Shown piece after piece: positions 1 through 7,006 of a DNA stretch of 17,525 bases (its first letter is position 1; each line of letters starts with the position of its first letter). Origin of the DNA: Cyanobacteria bacterium OH_CBB_238 (GTDB lineage Bacteria; Cyanobacteriota; Vampirovibrionia; Gastranaerophilales; Gastranaerophilaceae); assembly GCA_023409995.1 (NCBI GenBank), contig JAEYQN010000175.1, positions 1 through 17,525 on the forward strand, in the 5' to 3' direction. The notes beneath the pieces are model-generated. The model was not told the origin of the DNA and made no database searches. It worked only from the letters and a program-made list of their open reading frames with translations. The position numbers were made by a program, and so were the translations under genes.

Positions 1-1
1 T

Positions 2-1177
2 TCTTTTGAGCTAGATCATAATGATGATGCCATAGAAAATTTGAATTATTCACTTGAGTTGAATCCCGATAATGCTGAAGCGCATTATTATCTTGGGGTT
101 ACCTATTATAAAGCAGGCTTGTACGCAAAGGCTCTGAGTCATGGTAAGGATTCACTAGAATTAGCCTCTGAAAGATGGGAGGTACATCTTCTTGTTGCTG
201 AGTCTTTGGCTATGCTGGATCGAAAAGAAGAGACTTTAGCCCAATTTGACATTATTGCAGATAAAGGCTTTGTAAATGCTCAAATATATGCTTCTTGGGG
301 ATTAGCTTTAGGTGCTTTTTCTACCTTAGCAGAAGCTAGAGAAAAGTTTTACTGTTCTTTGCAATTAGAGCCCAATAATCATATCGTTATTACTAAGCTG
401 GGGTTGAATTATTCTAAAGATGAAAATTTCTCACAAGCTATAAAGTTATTCTCACATGCATTAGATATATCTCCTAATTTTGTAGAAGCTATTGTTGGAA
501 TGGGAATTACTTTATACAAGCAAGAGGACTATAATGAAGCTATAAATTATTTTGTTAAGGCAACAAGGCTTTCACAAAAAATGTTTCACTTGTACTTTAA
601 CATTGCAAATTCCTATTACCATTTAGGAAATTACAAAAAAAGTGCTGATTATTACGCTAAAACAGTGGAGTATTACCCGAATCATGTTGAAGCACTGGTT
701 AATTATACGAAGGTATTGTTGGAGCTAAACAATACAAAAGAAGCGATAAGAAAAATTAGAGCAGCTTATAAAATAGATAAAACATCAAATACCGTAAATC
801 TGGTTTATTCCTCAGCTCTTATAAAACATGGGGATTATAGAGATGCCATAGATAAATTGGATGACATAATTACTAGAGATGAAGAATTCTATAGTGCTAA
901 ATTTGCAAAAGTAGAGGCGTTGTTTTGTTTGAAAAAATATCAAGAAGCAATTGGTATATTACAATCGTTGCCTGTAAAACTTCATGAAACAAAAGACTTT
1001 TTGTATTTAAATGCAATAAATTATGCAAGCCTTGCACAACTTTCGAGTTCGCATTACAATGTGGAAACAGCGATGTCTTATTGTGAGAAACTTAATGAGC
1101 TTTATCCAAATGATAAGTTATGGCGTGACGCACAAGAACACATTCGTGAAACAATACAAGTGAGAGGCATTAAGTAA
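2..1177 (+). CDS. Tetratricopeptide-repeat protein, 5' end cut off by the window
   Basis: About 391 residues are visible. The frame is open to the left edge, so the true start lies outside; the TTG at 41 is internal to a repeat and not a credible start. The protein is a chain of about ten 34-residue TPR units with the usual W/LG-Y-A-P spacing, for example 'AEAHYYLGVTYYKAG', 'PNFVEAIVGMGITLYKQ' and 'FHLYFNIANSYYHLGNYKK'. TPR solenoids are protein-binding scaffolds, and nothing here names a partner or enzymatic role. No membrane segment or signal peptide is seen in the visible part. The gene stops 3 nt before lysC, so the two are probably co-transcribed, although a TPR scaffold has no obvious link to aspartate metabolism. 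The family assignment is secure; the function is unknown. Confidence 0.9.
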   Translation, partial: SFELDHNDDAIENLNYSLELNPDNAEAHYYLGVTYYKAGLYAKALSHGKDSLELASERWEVHLLVAESLAMLDRKEETLAQFDIIADKGFVNAQIYASWGLALGAFSTLAEAREKFYCSLQLEPNNHIVITKLGLNYSKDENFSQAIKLFSHALDISPNFVEAIVGMGITLYKQEDYNEAINYFVKATRLSQKMFHLYFNIANSYYHLGNYKKSADYYAKTVEYYPNHVEALVNYTKVLLELNNTKEAIRKIRAAYKIDKTSNTVNLVYSSALIKHGDYRDAIDKLDDIITRDEEFYSAKFAKVEALFCLKKYQEAIGILQSLPVKLHETKDFLYLNAINYASLAQLSSSHYNVETAMSYCEKLNELYPNDKLWRDAQEHIRETIQVRGIK

Positions 1178-1180
1178 AAA

Positions 1181-2440
1181 GTGAGCATCATAGTTCAAAA
1201 ATTCGGTGGGACATCTGTAGCAGATGCACAAAAAATACATAATGTTGCGTCAGCTGTAATAAAAGAAAAAAATAATGGAAATGATGTTGTAGTTGTCGTT
1301 TCTGCGATGGGACATACAACAGACTATCTTGTTAAGTTGGCAAAAGAAGTGTCACCATGTCCTGATTCAAGAGAGATGGATATGCTTCTTTCAACAGGAG
1401 AACAAGTTTCAATAGCTTTATTAACAATGGCAATTCAAGCGCATGGCTATGATGCGATAAGTATGAATGCTCAGCAAGTTGGAATTATCACTGAATGCAT
1501 ACACTCTAGAGCTAGAATTGTTGATATAAAGACAGATAAGCTTAAGAAAAACATACAAGAAGGCAAGATAATAGTTGTTGCTGGTTTTCAGGGTGTTACC
1601 CCAGATGGAGAGATAACCACTTTGGGTAGAGGTGGTTCTGATACATCAGCAGTTGCTATTGCTGCGGCATTAAATGCTGAAAGATGTGATATTTATACGG
1701 ATGTTGAGGGTATTTACACCACTGACCCAAGAATTGTTCCTAATGCACAAAGGCTTGAAATAGTTTCGTATGAAGAAATGCTTGAGCTGGCAAGAGTTGG
1801 TGCAAATGTTTTACATCCTCGTTCTGTTGAGACAGCCAAACAATTTCAAGTGCCATTAAGAGTTAGAAGTTCTTTTCAGTTAGATAATTTAGGAACGTTG
1901 ATTATAGGAGTTGATAATATGGAAATATATAGACCGGTTGCTGGAGTTGCTGCCGATTCGTCACAAGTTAGAATTGTTATTTGTCAAGTTCCTGATGCGC
2001 CCGGAACTTCGGCTAAAATATTTAGTGTTCTTGCTGAAAATAATATAAGCGTGGATATGATCATTCAATCGTATGCAAGAGCTGATGAAACTAACGATAT
2101 TGCTTTTACTGTTGACAAAAATGACTTTGAATCAGCAATGAACATAATGAATAAAGTAAAGAGTGAGTTGAATGCCACAGATATATTAGTTGATGAAGAT
2201 ATTTCAAAGGTTTCAATAGTAGGTGCCGGAATGGTTGATAGACCAGGGATTGCGGCAGCTATGTTTAAAGCTTTAGCAGATGTTGGTATAAACATTAAAA
2301 TGATTTCTACAAGTGAAATTAAAATAAGTTGTTTGGTTGATAAATCAGAAGAAAAAGAAGCGATAAAAGTGCTATGCTCTCAATTTAACTTACAATCTGA
2401 TGAAATAGCTGTTGTTAAAGGTGACTTGCCAAACGTATAA
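1181..2440 (+). CDS. lysC: Aspartokinase, monofunctional, two C-terminal ACT domains
   Basis: Phosphorylates L-aspartate with ATP, the first step to lysine/diaminopimelate, threonine and methionine. The 419 residues match the LysC family length. The amino-acid-kinase domain shows KFGGTSV (7-13), STGE (71-74) and TLGRGGSDTSA (147-157). Two ACT domains follow at about 263-335 and 343-415; in this class they bind lysine, often with threonine, for feedback inhibition. The GTG start is chosen because the conserved KFGGTS motif follows at the usual distance; a GAGAGG at 1162-1167 is rather far upstream (13 nt). It lies 3 nt after the TPR gene and shows no lysine riboswitch or promoter of its own. 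An internal SD and ATG at codon 247 predict a separate beta subunit (see 1906-1921). A strong terminator follows. Only the effector specificity is inferred. Confidence 0.97.
   Translation: MSIIVQKFGGTSVADAQKIHNVASAVIKEKNNGNDVVVVVSAMGHTTDYLVKLAKEVSPCPDSREMDMLLSTGEQVSIALLTMAIQAHGYDAISMNAQQVGIITECIHSRARIVDIKTDKLKKNIQEGKIIVVAGFQGVTPDGEITTLGRGGSDTSAVAIAAALNAERCDIYTDVEGIYTTDPRIVPNAQRLEIVSYEEMLELARVGANVLHPRSVETAKQFQVPLRVRSSFQLDNLGTLIIGVDNMEIYRPVAGVAADSSQVRIVICQVPDAPGTSAKIFSVLAENNISVDMIIQSYARADETNDIAFTVDKNDFESAMNIMNKVKSELNATDILVDEDISKVSIVGAGMVDRPGIAAAMFKALADVGINIKMISTSEIKISCLVDKSEEKEAIKVLCSQFNLQSDEIAVVKGDLPNV
1906..1921 (+). promoter_or_regulatory. Internal ribosome-binding site and in-frame ATG for a LysC beta subunit
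   Basis: AGGAG at 1906-1910 is followed 8 nt later by ATG at 1919-1921, exactly in frame with lysC (codon 247). Translation from here gives 173 residues containing only the two ACT domains. B. subtilis and Corynebacterium LysC make alpha and beta subunits from overlapping in-frame starts at nearly the same residue. The signal is seen directly; its use is inferred from those relatives. Confidence 0.7.
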
Positions 2441-2470
2441 ATCTTATAATATTAAGTGTATTACAATATA

Positions 2471-2502
2471 AAAGAGCATTTACGAATGCTCTTTTTATTT
2501 TT
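2471..2502 (+). terminator. Rho-independent terminator after lysC
   Basis: A perfect 10-bp stem AAAGAGCATT / AATGCTCTTT closes a TACG tetraloop (2481-2484) and runs into TTATTTTT. It ends the TPR-lysC transcript 31 nt after the lysC stop and separates it from the flavodiiron gene. Confidence 0.9.
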
Positions 2503-2546
2503 CATTTATAATTGTTTATATATGAGAAACAAGAAAGAGAAACGGT

Positions 2547-3740
2547 ATGATAATAGATAAAATCAAAGAAAATATATATTATTGTGGTTCTAAGGATGCA
2601 GAAAGAAAATTGTTTGATGAGTTGGTCCCTCTTCCTGAAGGAACAACCTATAATTCATATTTAGTAATTGGCAGTGAAAAAACAGCTTTAATTGATACCG
2701 TGTATCCTCCAAGAATACCTGAACTTGTTGAAAAATTAGAGAGTAATAATATAACTAAAATAGATTATATTATAGCAAATCATGGCGAGCAAGATCACTC
2801 GGGTGCTTTACCAACGCTTTTGGAAAAATATCCCGATGCTATAGTTATAACTAATCAAAAATGTAAAGACATAATTATTGATATGCTTGAAATCCCTGCA
2901 GATAAATTTCAAGTGATAAGTGATGGTGATGAACTATCTCTTGGAGACAAAACATTTAAATTTATTTTTGCTCCATGGGTTCATTGGCCTGATACAATGT
3001 TTACGTATTTAAAAGAAGAGAATATGTTGTTCACATGTGATTACCTTGGTGCTCATTATACGTCTTGTTGTGATATCTTTTCAGATGATTCGCCTGAGCT
3101 AGAAATTGCTGCAAAAAGGTATTATGCAGAAATTATGATGCCTTTTAGATCGTTTGCTGCAAAATATCTTAAATTAATAAAAGATATGGATGTTGATATG
3201 GTACTGCCTAGCCACGGTCCAATATATAACAATCCAAAATTTATTCTTGATCTGTATGAAAAATGGACTAGTCCTGAAGTTGACAACGTTGTATTGATTC
3301 CATATGTATCAATGTATGAGAGTACAAAAAAGATGGTTGATTATCTGGCAGAAGCGCTTAATAAAAAAGGTATAGAAACTATTTTGTTTGATACTGTGTG
3401 GAATGACCATGGAGAGTTAGCTATGGATGCTGTAAACGTAGCAACGGTTGTTCTTGCTGCATCAATGGTTCTTGCAGGACCTCATCCTACTATGGTTACT
3501 ACAGCTTATTTACTTGGTGCATTGAAGCCTAAATTTAAAAACCTTTCTATTATTGGTTCATATGGCTGGGGTGGAAACCTAACAGGTAAGCTCGAAGATA
3601 TGTTTGTTGTTACTAAGCCAAATAAACTTGATTATGTGATGGCTAAAGGTTGCCCGAAACAAGATACTTTTGAAAAACTTGATGCTTTGGCGGAATCAAT
3701 TTATCAGACGCATAAAGAAATGGGTTTGATAAAAGACTAA
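2547..3740 (+). CDS. Flavodiiron protein (class A, FprA/ROO type): O2 or NO reductase
   Basis: Cytoplasmic enzyme that reduces O2 to water and/or NO to N2O and protects anaerobes. At 397 residues it is the minimal two-domain form with no rubredoxin or flavin-reductase extension, so a separate rubredoxin must donate electrons. The metallo-beta-lactamase-like domain (about 1-245) keeps every diiron ligand of the family: H79-x-E81-x-D83, H146, D165 and H223, with H84 also present. The flavodoxin-like domain (about 250-397) starts with an FMN-phosphate loop at 'YVSMYESTKK' and continues with 'GSYGWGG'. The ATG is supported by alignment of MIIDKIKENIYYCG with family starts; the purine-rich AAGAAAGAGAAA upstream is only a weak SD. 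It follows the lysC terminator, so it should have its own promoter, but I see no convincing one. O2 versus NO preference cannot be read from sequence. Confidence 0.95.
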   Translation: MIIDKIKENIYYCGSKDAERKLFDELVPLPEGTTYNSYLVIGSEKTALIDTVYPPRIPELVEKLESNNITKIDYIIANHGEQDHSGALPTLLEKYPDAIVITNQKCKDIIIDMLEIPADKFQVISDGDELSLGDKTFKFIFAPWVHWPDTMFTYLKEENMLFTCDYLGAHYTSCCDIFSDDSPELEIAAKRYYAEIMMPFRSFAAKYLKLIKDMDVDMVLPSHGPIYNNPKFILDLYEKWTSPEVDNVVLIPYVSMYESTKKMVDYLAEALNKKGIETILFDTVWNDHGELAMDAVNVATVVLAASMVLAGPHPTMVTTAYLLGALKPKFKNLSIIGSYGWGGNLTGKLEDMFVVTKPNKLDYVMAKGCPKQDTFEKLDALAESIYQTHKEMGLIKD

Positions 3741-3770
3741 ATAAAATATTAAGAAAAATATAAATATTAG

Positions 3771-3838
3771 TACAAACCTGACAATTATTGCTATGTTTAC
3801 ACTTTGTATAAGAGGATAATTATAAGGTTTGTATTTTT
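3771..3838 (+). promoter_or_regulatory. Long leader hairpin that buries the SD of the next gene (terminator or RNA switch)
   Basis: TACAAACCT (3771-3779) pairs perfectly over 9 bp with AGGTTTGTA (3825-3833). Inside, AATTAT (3783-3788) pairs with ATAATT (3816-3821), and TACA/TGTA (3798-3801/3805-3808) can form a small apical hairpin. TTTTT (3834-3838) follows at once and abuts the ATG at 3839. The only SD-like sequence for that ATG, AAGG (3824-3827), lies in the closing stem. The element could be the intrinsic terminator of the flavodiiron transcript, or a switch that blocks expression of the 129-residue gene. The pairing is seen; the function is inferred. Confidence 0.5.
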
Positions 3839-4228
3839 ATGAATGTTAATAAAGTAGATGGATATAGTAACTATAATTCACAATCTAGTAATAGAGTTGA
3901 TAAACACGAAGGGGCTTTGCCAGGGAAGAAAAGAACTGATTCATTTGAAAGAAGTGCTGAGTCTAGTGAACCAAACTATGTAAAATATCCTTATGGATCT
4001 TATGAATTAGCTCAGGCAATTCTTGCAACAGCAGCTTACCGGGTTGAGAAGAGACAGCCTAGAGTTCCTATTCAGTCAAAAGATATTGATTCTTATTTAG
4101 TAGTTTCAAAGTCAGAGCAGTCAGCATCGACTCATAACAACGAAACACACCATTATGGTTCTCAGCAAGAATATGAAACAACAGAAGAATGCTGTGAAGC
4201 AGGTGATGATATAGAACCTGAAGAGTAA
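3839..4228 (+). CDS. Unrecognised 129-residue hydrophilic protein
   Basis: I do not recognise a family. The protein is polar and probably largely disordered. Residues 1-50 are rich in Asn, Ser and charged residues. A short middle segment (about 51-90, 'YGSYELAQAILATAAYRVEK' onward) is the only part likely to form a helix. The tail (about 91-129) is rich in Glu, Gln and Thr, contains a Cys-Cys pair (118-119) and ends in an acidic stretch. There is no signal peptide or membrane segment. The ATG is the first in frame; its SD (AAGG, 11 nt away) is weak and lies in a hairpin stem. It sits 98 nt after the flavodiiron gene, and its stop codon directly abuts the stop of convergent yqeK. Codon use resembles the neighbours, so I favour a real gene of unknown function. 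Confidence 0.65.
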   Translation: MNVNKVDGYSNYNSQSSNRVDKHEGALPGKKRTDSFERSAESSEPNYVKYPYGSYELAQAILATAAYRVEKRQPRVPIQSKDIDSYLVVSKSEQSASTHNNETHHYGSQQEYETTEECCEAGDDIEPEE

Positions 4229-4828
4229 TTAATTATTTGTCTGCATAATTAAAGTATTGTAGACATCTATTGTTTGTTGGCAAATTGTTAATTCTCTTTT
4301 CATAAGACTTTTTATTGTTAACTTGAAGCATTTTAACAATGTTTTGTTTAGGCAATTGTGTTTCTCTAGAGTGGTTTCAATTTTTTGCCTATATTCTGGT
4401 TCTCTTGTGTTTTTTTCTATTTTATCTGCTATGAAGATTATTTTTTCAAAGTCACTCATCTCAACTTTTCCAAGAGTGTGCCACCTTATGGACGAAAGTA
4501 TTTCTTTATCAGTTATGCCGAATTTGTTTTCTGCTAAATATGCGCCTACAGGAGCATGCCACGTTTTAGGGTTAAGCAATTCTGTGGGATGGTAATTTTT
4601 GCATTCGTTTTTTAACAAATTTAGCAGTTCTTCTTTAGGAAGACACTTTGCGCAGTCATGAATAAGTCCTGCAATTGCCGCTCTTTCTTCATTAAGATTA
4701 AATTTTTTTGCTAAATAGATGGCTGAATCCATCGCGCCTAATGAATGAAGATATCTTTCTTCATTTAAATTCTCTTTTAACCAAGCCTGTATGGTTTTTA
4801 TATCAATCTCTGTATAATTTGTTTTCAT
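4229..4828 (-). CDS. yqeK: HD-domain hydrolase YqeK: bis(5'-nucleosyl)-tetraphosphatase (symmetrical)
   Basis: YqeK proteins split diadenosine tetraphosphate (Ap4A) into two ADP and use iron in the HD site. The 199 residues carry the full HD ligand set in order: H28 (YLHSLG), H57-D58 (LIHDCAK), H91 (TWHAPVGAYLAE), H117 (IRWHTLG) and D135 (IADKIE). The WHAPVGAYL segment is typical of YqeK and separates it from generic HD hydrolases. The start overlaps the end of nadD by 26 nt and has no obvious SD, so translation probably depends on ribosomes finishing nadD. The nadD-yqeK pair is a common bacterial arrangement. The gene ends with its stop directly against the stop of the convergent 129-residue gene, with no terminator between them. 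Confidence 0.93.
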   Translation of the reverse strand: MKTNYTEIDIKTIQAWLKENLNEERYLHSLGAMDSAIYLAKKFNLNEERAAIAGLIHDCAKCLPKEELLNLLKNECKNYHPTELLNPKTWHAPVGAYLAENKFGITDKEILSSIRWHTLGKVEMSDFEKIIFIADKIEKNTREPEYRQKIETTLEKHNCLNKTLLKCFKLTIKSLMKRELTICQQTIDVYNTLIMQTNN

Positions 4829-5402
4829 TTATATAATTAGCAACTTCTTGAGGTACTATACTATTAATGTTATCACACTTTTTTGCTTTTTCACGTACCT
4901 CGCTGGATGAAATATTGCAGAAATTCATTTTTGCTAACCTATACTTAAAGCCATTATCTTTTAGTTGAGTTAAAGTTTTTTCACAAAAACTGTCTTCTCT
5001 AACAAACAGGATAAAGTCTACTAGTTCTTTTAATTTATTTGCTTCGTGCCAAGACTCAATTTGTTTAAAAGCATCAGAGCCAATAATAAAATTTATTTTA
5101 TTAGAGGGGTTATATATTTTGTATAATTCTAATATTGTATAGTACGTGTAAGAAGGCTCATTGCGTTTATATTCTATTTCACTTACATCAAAAAAAGGAT
5201 ATGGCTCAACTGCGAGATTTAGCATATTTAATCTATGAATTGCAAGTTCTTTATCATACTCGAAGTTATGTTTATGGGGGGGCTTAAATGCAGGAATAAA
5301 TAATATTTTTTCGAAGTTAAAATTCGAGTGTACAAACTCCGCGACTTTTAAATGTGCATTATGAATTGGGTTAAATGTTCCTTGGTATAAACAAAGGTTC
5401 AT
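4803..5402 (-). CDS. nadD: Nicotinate-nucleotide adenylyltransferase
   Basis: Transfers AMP from ATP to nicotinate mononucleotide, giving deamido-NAD, the penultimate step of NAD synthesis. The 199 residues are normal for NadD. The adenylyltransferase signature GTFNPIHNAHL is at 9-19 (HxxH variant of HxGH), 'IGSDAF' is near 107, and the second nucleotide motif ISSSEVR is near 165. The ATG overlaps the TGA of the upstream kinase gene as ATGA (4-nt overlap), a classic coupling arrangement, and the 3' end overlaps yqeK by 26 nt, so all three genes form one operon. Residues and context leave little doubt about the assignment. Confidence 0.95.
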   Translation of the reverse strand: MNLCLYQGTFNPIHNAHLKVAEFVHSNFNFEKILFIPAFKPPHKHNFEYDKELAIHRLNMLNLAVEPYPFFDVSEIEYKRNEPSYTYYTILELYKIYNPSNKINFIIGSDAFKQIESWHEANKLKELVDFILFVREDSFCEKTLTQLKDNGFKYRLAKMNFCNISSSEVREKAKKCDNINSIVPQEVANYINENKLYRD

Positions 5403-6280
5403 TGTGCTGCATAAACCTCTTCAAAGTGATATTCTTGAACAAGTCCAAGTATTCTATTTAAAAACTCCTTGTATTTGTTTCTACAAGCTTCTCCGGATAA
5501 TATGAAATCTGCATTTTCAGCGCAAGGCTTTATATATATTTCTGCTTTTTTTGAGGCATTTTCAAATATTGTTTTTGCAGAGTCGCCCAAACCTCTTTCA
5601 GATGATCTTATGAAAAACCTTTCAGCTTGTATTGTTTTTGTTACATCTACATATATTTTAAAGTCGAAGGCTTCATGTATATCTTCAGTCAGTGTAAATA
5701 AACCTTCAGATATAATAATGTTTGATGGTTCTGCATGTTGATGGTTATCTATTCTGATTGCGGTGCCGGACATATCATATTTTGGTAAAAGAACACAATA
5801 TCCTGATTGAAGTTGCCTTATGTGCTTTTTCATAAGACTTAACTCAAGTGCTGCGGGAACATCAAGATCATAATCTTTTGCGAAATTTGCAAAACTACCT
5901 GCTTTTTTAACCATTTCTGAACGGTCATGATAGTAGTCGTCAGTATTTATCCTAGTAATCGCATTTTTTATTTCAAATTCAGTAGCAAAGGATTGTATTG
6001 TATCAATCATATCTAATGCTACAGTGGATTTTCCGCTTGCTGTTTCCCCTGCGATTCCGACAGATGCCGAGCGTGTTATTGACCCAGATAAAAATAGTGC
6101 CATTTTGGAAATAGCACTACGTTTAAATTTTAATATGATAGAATTTGTTTTTTTTGTTTCTTCATCAAATATTTGAAATAACTTCGATTCGATTTCTGAA
6201 AAAATAGAATTTACCGAATGCGGATAAAGTCCGCTCTTTTCATCAATGTTATCGCTAATTATGCTTAATGTAGATGTCAA
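5399..6280 (-). CDS. Uridine-kinase-like P-loop kinase with an N-terminal extension
   Basis: Member of the phosphoribulokinase/uridine kinase superfamily; uridine kinases make UMP or CMP from the nucleoside. Of 293 residues, about 74 precede the kinase core, whereas stand-alone Udk is about 205-230. The Walker A motif GETASGKST is at 78-86, the substrate-site acidic pair in 'INTDDYYHD' near 114-115, then 'DYDLDVPAALEL', 'LLPKYDMSG', 'IIISEGLFTL' (Walker B-like) and an Arg-rich lid 'RFFIRSSERGLGDS'. All follow the Udk order. The start is TTG at 6280: AGGGG lies 7 nt upstream, and the next Met is at residue 60. It is the first gene of the kinase-nadD-yqeK operon. The nucleoside substrate is not certain; a pyridine-nucleoside substrate is an alternative suggested only by its neighbours. 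The extension matches nothing I recognise. Confidence 0.8.
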   Translation of the reverse strand: MTSTLSIISDNIDEKSGLYPHSVNSIFSEIESKLFQIFDEETKKTNSIILKFKRSAISKMALFLSGSITRSASVGIAGETASGKSTVALDMIDTIQSFATEFEIKNAITRINTDDYYHDRSEMVKKAGSFANFAKDYDLDVPAALELSLMKKHIRQLQSGYCVLLPKYDMSGTAIRIDNHQHAEPSNIIISEGLFTLTEDIHEAFDFKIYVDVTKTIQAERFFIRSSERGLGDSAKTIFENASKKAEIYIKPCAENADFILSGEACRNKYKEFLNRILGLVQEYHFEEVYAAQ

Positions 6281-6302
6281 ATCTTTGCCCCTTTTTGTGT
6301 AG

Positions 6303-6330
6303 TTTTTACAAAAATAAAAAAGTGTAAAAA
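6303..6330. repeat. Inverted repeat upstream of the kinase-nadD-yqeK operon
   Basis: TTTTTACA (6303-6310) is repeated inverted as TGTAAAAA (6323-6330) with a 12-nt A-rich spacer, ending 23 nt before the TTG start on the minus strand. It could be an operator or a leader hairpin. A-tracts make such repeats likely by chance here. Confidence 0.25.
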
Positions 6331-6429
6331 AAAAAATTGCGCTTTAGTTTACAATATCAAAAACGTTTTTTAAAAACAAACATGTAAACAAAAATAATAA
6401 ATATTAGTTAATAATCCATAACCATGCAA

Positions 6430-6458
6430 TTGACTAAATATTGTTGAGTGTATATCAT
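6430..6458 (+). promoter_or_regulatory. Sigma-70-type promoter for the 87-residue gene
   Basis: TTGACT (6430-6435), a 17-nt spacer, and TATCAT (6453-6458). Transcription would begin near 6465, giving a leader of about 47 nt to the ATG at 6512. The remaining sequence between 6281 and 6430 is A+T-rich with no gene. Confidence 0.6.
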
Positions 6459-6511
6459 GATTATCTGGTTAGTATTTTTAATGTTTTACATCATTTATAG
6501 CGGAGAATTGG

Positions 6512-6775
6512 ATGCGTTTGGTTCAAAAATTGAAACAATTTGAAAGGCAAGTTGTCTTTCTAAAATGGGCAGGTAGTGAAGAATATGGCAGAATAAACTA
6601 TGTTGGTTCTGATTTCTTAGAATTTGAGGTTCTGGATACTGATACATTAGAGTATTCTGAAAAAGTATTAGTAAATGCTCAATTAATTTTAGAAGTTGTT
6701 GTCAAGTGTTCCGATATATCAAGAGTACTTGCTGAATACTCGGGTGCGCTTCCATCACCCCAGATGGACAATTAG
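6512..6775 (+). CDS. Unrecognised 87-residue protein, possibly a small Sm/SH3-like beta-barrel
   Basis: No family is recognised with confidence. After a short basic N-terminal helix (1-13), residues 14-63 alternate hydrophobic and polar residues in five likely strands ('QVVFLKWAG', 'YGRINYVGSDFLEFEVLD', 'KVLVNAQLILEVVV'), a pattern resembling small beta-barrels of the Sm or SH3 type. The tail 'ISRVLAEYSG' is probably helical. There is no signal peptide or membrane segment. GGAG at 6502-6505 lies 6 nt before the ATG, and a good promoter lies upstream, so this is very likely a real monocistronic gene. It is followed by decayed DNA rather than another gene. The fold suggestion is inference from the strand pattern only. 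Confidence 0.75.
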   Translation: MRLVQKLKQFERQVVFLKWAGSEEYGRINYVGSDFLEFEVLDTDTLEYSEKVLVNAQLILEVVVKCSDISRVLAEYSGALPSPQMDN

Positions 6776-6832
6776 AAGTCAGGTATTATAATAGTTGCCT
6801 TAAAGATAAACTAATTTATTTTCAAAAATCAA

Positions 6833-6997
6833 ATGAAGTATACTGGAGTTATTGCCCAAGAATTGCAGAAAGTAATTCCCAATGCTGTTGTTGAAGGATC
6901 GTGATATGATAAGTATAAAACTTTATTGTACATTGATGCAATACAAAACAGCAGCTTCAATCGCTTAATAAGCTATTACAGCTGCTGGATTTCAAAA
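6833..6997 (+). pseudogene. Remnant of an S74-type intramolecular chaperone (tail-fibre C-terminal) domain
   Basis: The frame from 6833 reads MKYTGVIAQELQKVIPNAVV, the hallmark 'GVIAQEL/V...P' motif of the Peptidase_S74 autoprocessing domain found at the C-terminus of phage tail fibres and some bacterial surface proteins. It hits a TGA at 6902, then continues in the same frame as 'YDKYKTLLYIDAIQ', which matches the next family block ('...LLIAAIQEL'). A one-base shift near 6948 brings in 'QQLQSLNKLLQLLDFKK', the coiled-coil that normally follows. With a stop, a frameshift and no fibre upstream, it is a dead 3' fragment of a former fibre or phage gene. The catalytic Ser/Lys region upstream is absent. 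Confidence 0.7.
6949..6987 (-). terminator. Possible terminator of pheT inside the S74 remnant
   Basis: CAGCAGCT (6949-6956) and AGCTGCTG (6980-6987) form an 8-bp inverted repeat around a smaller hairpin (GCTTA-A-TAAGC). On the minus strand the structure is followed by TTTTGTATT, and it lies 20 nt after the pheT stop. The same bases encode the Gln-rich coiled-coil of the remnant, so the repeat may be incidental. Confidence 0.35.
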
Positions 6998-7006
6998 AAT
7001 ATTTTT

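Noticed and set aside
2065..2295. Minus-strand reading frame inside lysC
   Set aside because: It is opposite a fully conserved ACT-domain coding region and has no SD or recognisable product; it is a shadow frame.
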